Program-made: the position numbers and the translations under genes | The notes under the pieces: generated by a model | Databases searched by the model: none | What the model saw: the letters and a program-made list of their open reading frames with translations, nothing else | Told to the model about the DNA's origin: nothing | Assembly: GCF_004664715.2 (NCBI RefSeq) | Contig: NC_051066.1 | Coordinates: 77,351,147 to 77,415,146, forward strand | Source: Peromyscus leucopus | Lineage: Eukaryota > Chordata > Mammalia > Rodentia > Cricetidae | Direction: 5' to 3' | DNA length: 64,000 nucleotides | Part shown: positions 61,169 to 64,000 of the stretch, piece by piece | How positions within the stretch are numbered: position 1 is the first letter of the stretch | How the letters are laid out: every line of letters starts with the position of its first letter

Positions 61169-62494
61169 AAGTTCATTGATGAATCCGGAGTCATGGGCTT
61201 TGCCCTTACACATCACCCTGTGTTCACTTTCTCTTTCCATCTAGATTTCAGAAGTTAGGCTAAGAGCATGGAGGCACAGCTGAGCAGAGCATAGAGCTCC
61301 CGAAACAAAGCCTCGTGTCAATCTAATGTCAAGGCCAGGGTCATTGCCGGTCCATTGATGTTAGTGCAAAAGGATGAAAGAAAGACAGTCTTTCATAACA
61401 CTAGACTTACTCAATTTAATGAAGTGTCCCATAAATAAACAGGCAGTTCTTTTGCATGTGTCTAGAATGTTCTTTTAACCTGAGCCTGAGAGTAGATGGT
61501 GATTTTTTTTTTTTATGGTTCTATTTGGTAAATTAATAATGACCAATCTTGTGTTGGAATTTCCAAACCTGGGGGAGAAAATCAGAGAGCTAAACTATGA
61601 GATTCAAAGGTCTTGAAGTCACCACAGATGCTAGGCATGATGCATGCTAGGGATCCCTGCAGAGAGTTTCTAGGGAAGGCTTCATGGGACCTTGCCCAGA
61701 CAGATACACTTTCTTCCTCAAATATCCGACCCACTTCTTCTTTTATCATCTTATGCAACACTTTTGGAAATGGAAAGTGGGGAAAAGGAAAACAAGAAGA
61801 CTAAATACAAGCTAGCAGGTCTGAGTTTTAGCCTGAGCTTCTCTGTGCAGCCGCCAGCTGATCCCTGTTATAGATTTTGCCAGATGGTTTTCTTTTTTCA
61901 CTTAAGGTATATTTTTGCATATATAAAAAGGAATGAAGAAAATGGAAGGAAAAATATCCCACCCACAAACAAATACTTCTCCCCGGAAAGAATGCATGGT
62001 TGTACTAGGTTGGGGTACTGACTTCACCCTTGACGTTCTCCCAAACATTCTAATAAAGGTACTTGTCCTCTCTGTTGCTTTTATGTTTGAAGATACTATG
62101 ACTATGGCATGCTGCAACACTGAAGAACCAAGTTTGGAAGCAACGACATAGTCTCCACTTGGCCACCAGCCTTGCATTTGAATGTCCCCATCTAGAGAGT
62201 GGTCTCTGGGCTTTTCTGATGGGCCCCATTGCCAGGCTTCCTTATATAGCCCTGCATTTGAATCGTCTATCTTGGTGGTGTGCAGTGAGCAACACGTGCA
62301 GCTATAAACAGTGGCTAGACATATCTCAAGAAAAATAGATATGAGACCAAGGAGGGGCTGTGGTTTGGTGACATATGCTTTGGTTTCAATCTCCAACACA
62401 GCTGAAACAGCAAGTTCAGAACCTAAGGGATTTGTGTTGATTATAAAGACATTCTACTGCTTGTCAACTTGTATTTGCTGAAGCACGCTTTTAC
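61169..62494. other. Mostly unique intronic sequence
   Basis: No recognised repeat. A 165-codon minus-strand frame (61902-62399) is open but resembles no family and lacks splice or promoter support. Confidence 0.4.
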
Positions 62495-62735
62495 AATTTA
62501 TTTGTTTATTTATTTGAGAAAAGGTCTCCTGTAGTTCAGGCTGGCCTAGAACTCACTATGTAGACCAGGGATGGCCCAGAATTCATAACCCTCCTGATTC
62601 CACATCCTAAAAACTGGAGATTACAGGTGTGTACCACCACACCCATTTTTTTTTGTGGTGCAGGATCAAAACTATGGCTTCATGAATAGTAGATAGGCAA
62701 GTACTCTACCAAGTGAGTTACATCAATAGCCCTTG
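62495..62735 (-). repeat. B1/B4-type SINE
   Basis: 'tttatttatttgagaaaaggtctcctgtagttcaggctggcctagaactcactatgtagacc', 'gagattacaggtgtgtaccaccacaccc' and a degraded tRNA-like end 'gcaagtactctaccaagtgagttacatc' in reverse orientation, about 260 bp before exon 2. Confidence 0.72.
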
Positions 62736-62994
62736 AAGCATGATTCTTTAAAGACTAAAAATAAGGTGAAAAACAGAACAAATTTCATCTGTATACCAAT
62801 GACTGGCTTTGAATACCCCTTGGGGTAGGTCACCTCACTTGGGAGACACTGACTTGGGAAGAGGTTACACCAGTGCCTCTCATTCAGACAAGATGACACT
62901 CTGGTAGGGTCAGATTGCTTCCTCACGGTGGCATGTCTGTGGGTCTTCCAATGCCTGCTAGGACCTGGCCTCACCTGCTTGTTTCCCATTGCAG
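62736..62994 (+). other. PAMR1: Intron 1 end with acceptor site
   Basis: Unique sequence leading to the acceptor. A pyrimidine-rich 'tcacctgcttgtttcccattgcag' ends at 62994. Confidence 0.8.
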
Positions 62995-63171
62995 AATACA
63001 CCGTCATCAACGAAGCCTGCCCTGGAGCTGAGTGGAACATCATGTGTAGAGAGTGCTGTGAATACGATCAGATTGAGTGTGTCTGCCCAGGAAAGAAGGA
63101 AGTGGTGGGTTACACCATCCCATGTTGCAGGAATGAGGACAATGAATGTGACTCCTGCTTGATTCATCCAG
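62995..63171 (+). CDS. PAMR1: PAMR1 coding exon 2 (Cys-rich N-terminus)
   Basis: A 177-nt exon coding residues 25-83 plus the first base of codon 84. It starts at AATACACC after tttcccattgcag and ends CATCCAG before gtgagt, a strong donor at 63172. Both borders are phase 1, so the exon is symmetric and could be skipped without a frameshift. The peptide reads [15 protein letters not shown], then [21 protein letters not shown] and ECDSCL. It has ten cysteines (residues 33, 42, 45, 46, 53, 55, 68, 69, 76, 79), giving a compact disulfide-rich segment ahead of the CUB domain encoded further right. The segment is distinctive of PAMR1 and looks intact and strongly conserved. The signal peptide in exon 1 sends it to the secretory pathway, where the disulfides can form. 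Confidence 0.96.
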
Positions 63172-63855
63172 GTGAGTGTGCAATGGGACACCACCAGTTG
63201 TCTTCACATTATCAGAGTGAATGTCTGGATTGCAGCAGGCAGCCATCCATCCAGGGCTGTGGTGCTGTGGGAGCCCACAGAGCTATGTAGTGAGACCTTA
63301 CTTGGGGTCAGAGAGTCTGGGCTTGCTTTACCCAGCAGGACTGCATAATGGGATGATTTTTGTCATTACCAGATGTTCAGAAGGGTCTACCTGTGTCTGT
63401 ATGGTGTGCTTTGATCTTACAAGGTGATGATCTCTTGCCTATTATAAAAAGCCCTTTTGAATAAAGTTCTAGGCACAGCTGGGTATTGATCCAGGGCCCT
63501 CCTGGGGAAAGCTATGCTGTGTTTCTGTCTTTCTCCTTGTCTCCATCTATATTTCTACCTAATATTTCCTCATTCCTCTGTCCTCCACCCAAGAACCCTT
63601 TGAAAGGTGGGAGCTGGTCAGAGCTGGACTCCCACATGATGCCACAGTTATTAAGAGTAACACAATGCAACTAAATCTGACCAACCGCAGGAAAAGGAAT
63701 CAGAAGAATTAGTATTCTTTTCGTGATCAAGTCGGAAATCTGAGAGTTTGTCCACTTATTTGTTCAATTAGCAAGCAGAATGAGAAGCTCTTAGGCAGGC
63801 ATGGAGAGGACAATGTGACGGTTCTGTTGTTGTTTATTTAAAATTTTTATTTATT

Positions 63856-63899
<44 letters not shown>

Positions 63900-64000
63900 G
63901 GTGTGTGTACACATGCACATTTCTACAGAGGTCAGAAGAAGGTGTCGTATGCACTGGAGCCAGAGTTTCAGGCAGTTTTGGCATGGGTGCCGGAACCAAA
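63172..64000 (+). other. PAMR1: PAMR1 intron 2, start only
   Basis: Begins gtgagt and continues past the window edge. Apart from the SINE at 63833 it looks unique. The next PAMR1 exon is not in the window. Confidence 0.9.
63833..64000 (-). repeat. B3-type SINE, cut by the window edge
   Basis: AT-rich 'ttaaaatttttatttatttatg', (GT)n at 63859-63899, then 'acagaggtcagaagaaggtgtcgtatgcactggagccagagtttcaggcagttttggcatgggtgcc' is a reverse B3 head that continues beyond 64000. Confidence 0.8.

Noticed and set aside
61902..62399. 165-codon minus-strand frame
   Set aside because: No family resemblance, no splice or promoter support, and length is within what chance allows in 64 kb. Protein search and RNA-seq would decide.

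Overview
This is nuclear DNA from a mammal, almost certainly a cricetid rodent (hamster, vole, deer mouse or woodrat group). The SINE content is rodent: B1, B2/B3-type and B4-type elements, plus ORR1/MT-like LTRs. The young B1 copies carry the 'gtagctttgcgcctttcctggaactc' stretch in place of the mouse and rat form, which I associate with Cricetidae. The species cannot be fixed from this window.

The only protein-coding gene I can support is PAMR1 on the + strand, and only its first two coding exons. PAMR1 is a secreted, CUB/EGF/Sushi-containing protein with a trypsin-like but inactive protease domain. Exon 1 (32650-32722) carries the start codon and signal peptide. Exon 2 (62995-63171) carries the start of the cysteine-rich N-terminal region. 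They are joined by a phase-1 intron of 30,272 bp, and intron 2 runs off the right edge. The CUB, EGF, Sushi and protease exons lie beyond position 64000.

Positions 1 to about 32300 lie upstream of the gene. They hold repeats and unique sequence with no recognisable exons. Just before the promoter is a degenerate pyrimidine-rich minisatellite (31985-32205). The promoter and 5' UTR (about 32340-32649) are CpG-rich, lack a TATA box and contain one near-consensus CRE-like site.

Intron 1 contains two L1 pieces: a 5'-truncated, dead L1 of about 4.5 kb on the - strand (54868-59355) and an L1 3' end on the + strand (60480-61168). It also contains a nested transposon stack at 48415-51783 and many SINEs, MIRs and microsatellites.

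The clearest mobile-element structures have target-site duplications readable by eye: two B1 copies (13345-13512 and 59807-59964), a B1 inside the nested stack (49938-50179), and two ERV solo LTRs with perfect 6-bp duplications (13850-14213 and 50309-50837). Three LTRs of one roughly 500-bp ERV family (23119-23638, 29085-29574, 50309-50837) each carry B1-like segments next to a TATATAAGG box. This is the most notable repeat structure here.

I see no tRNA, rRNA, CRISPR or operon-like organisation and no new multi-gene system. All repeat family names come from recognition by eye and were not checked with a repeat-masking run.
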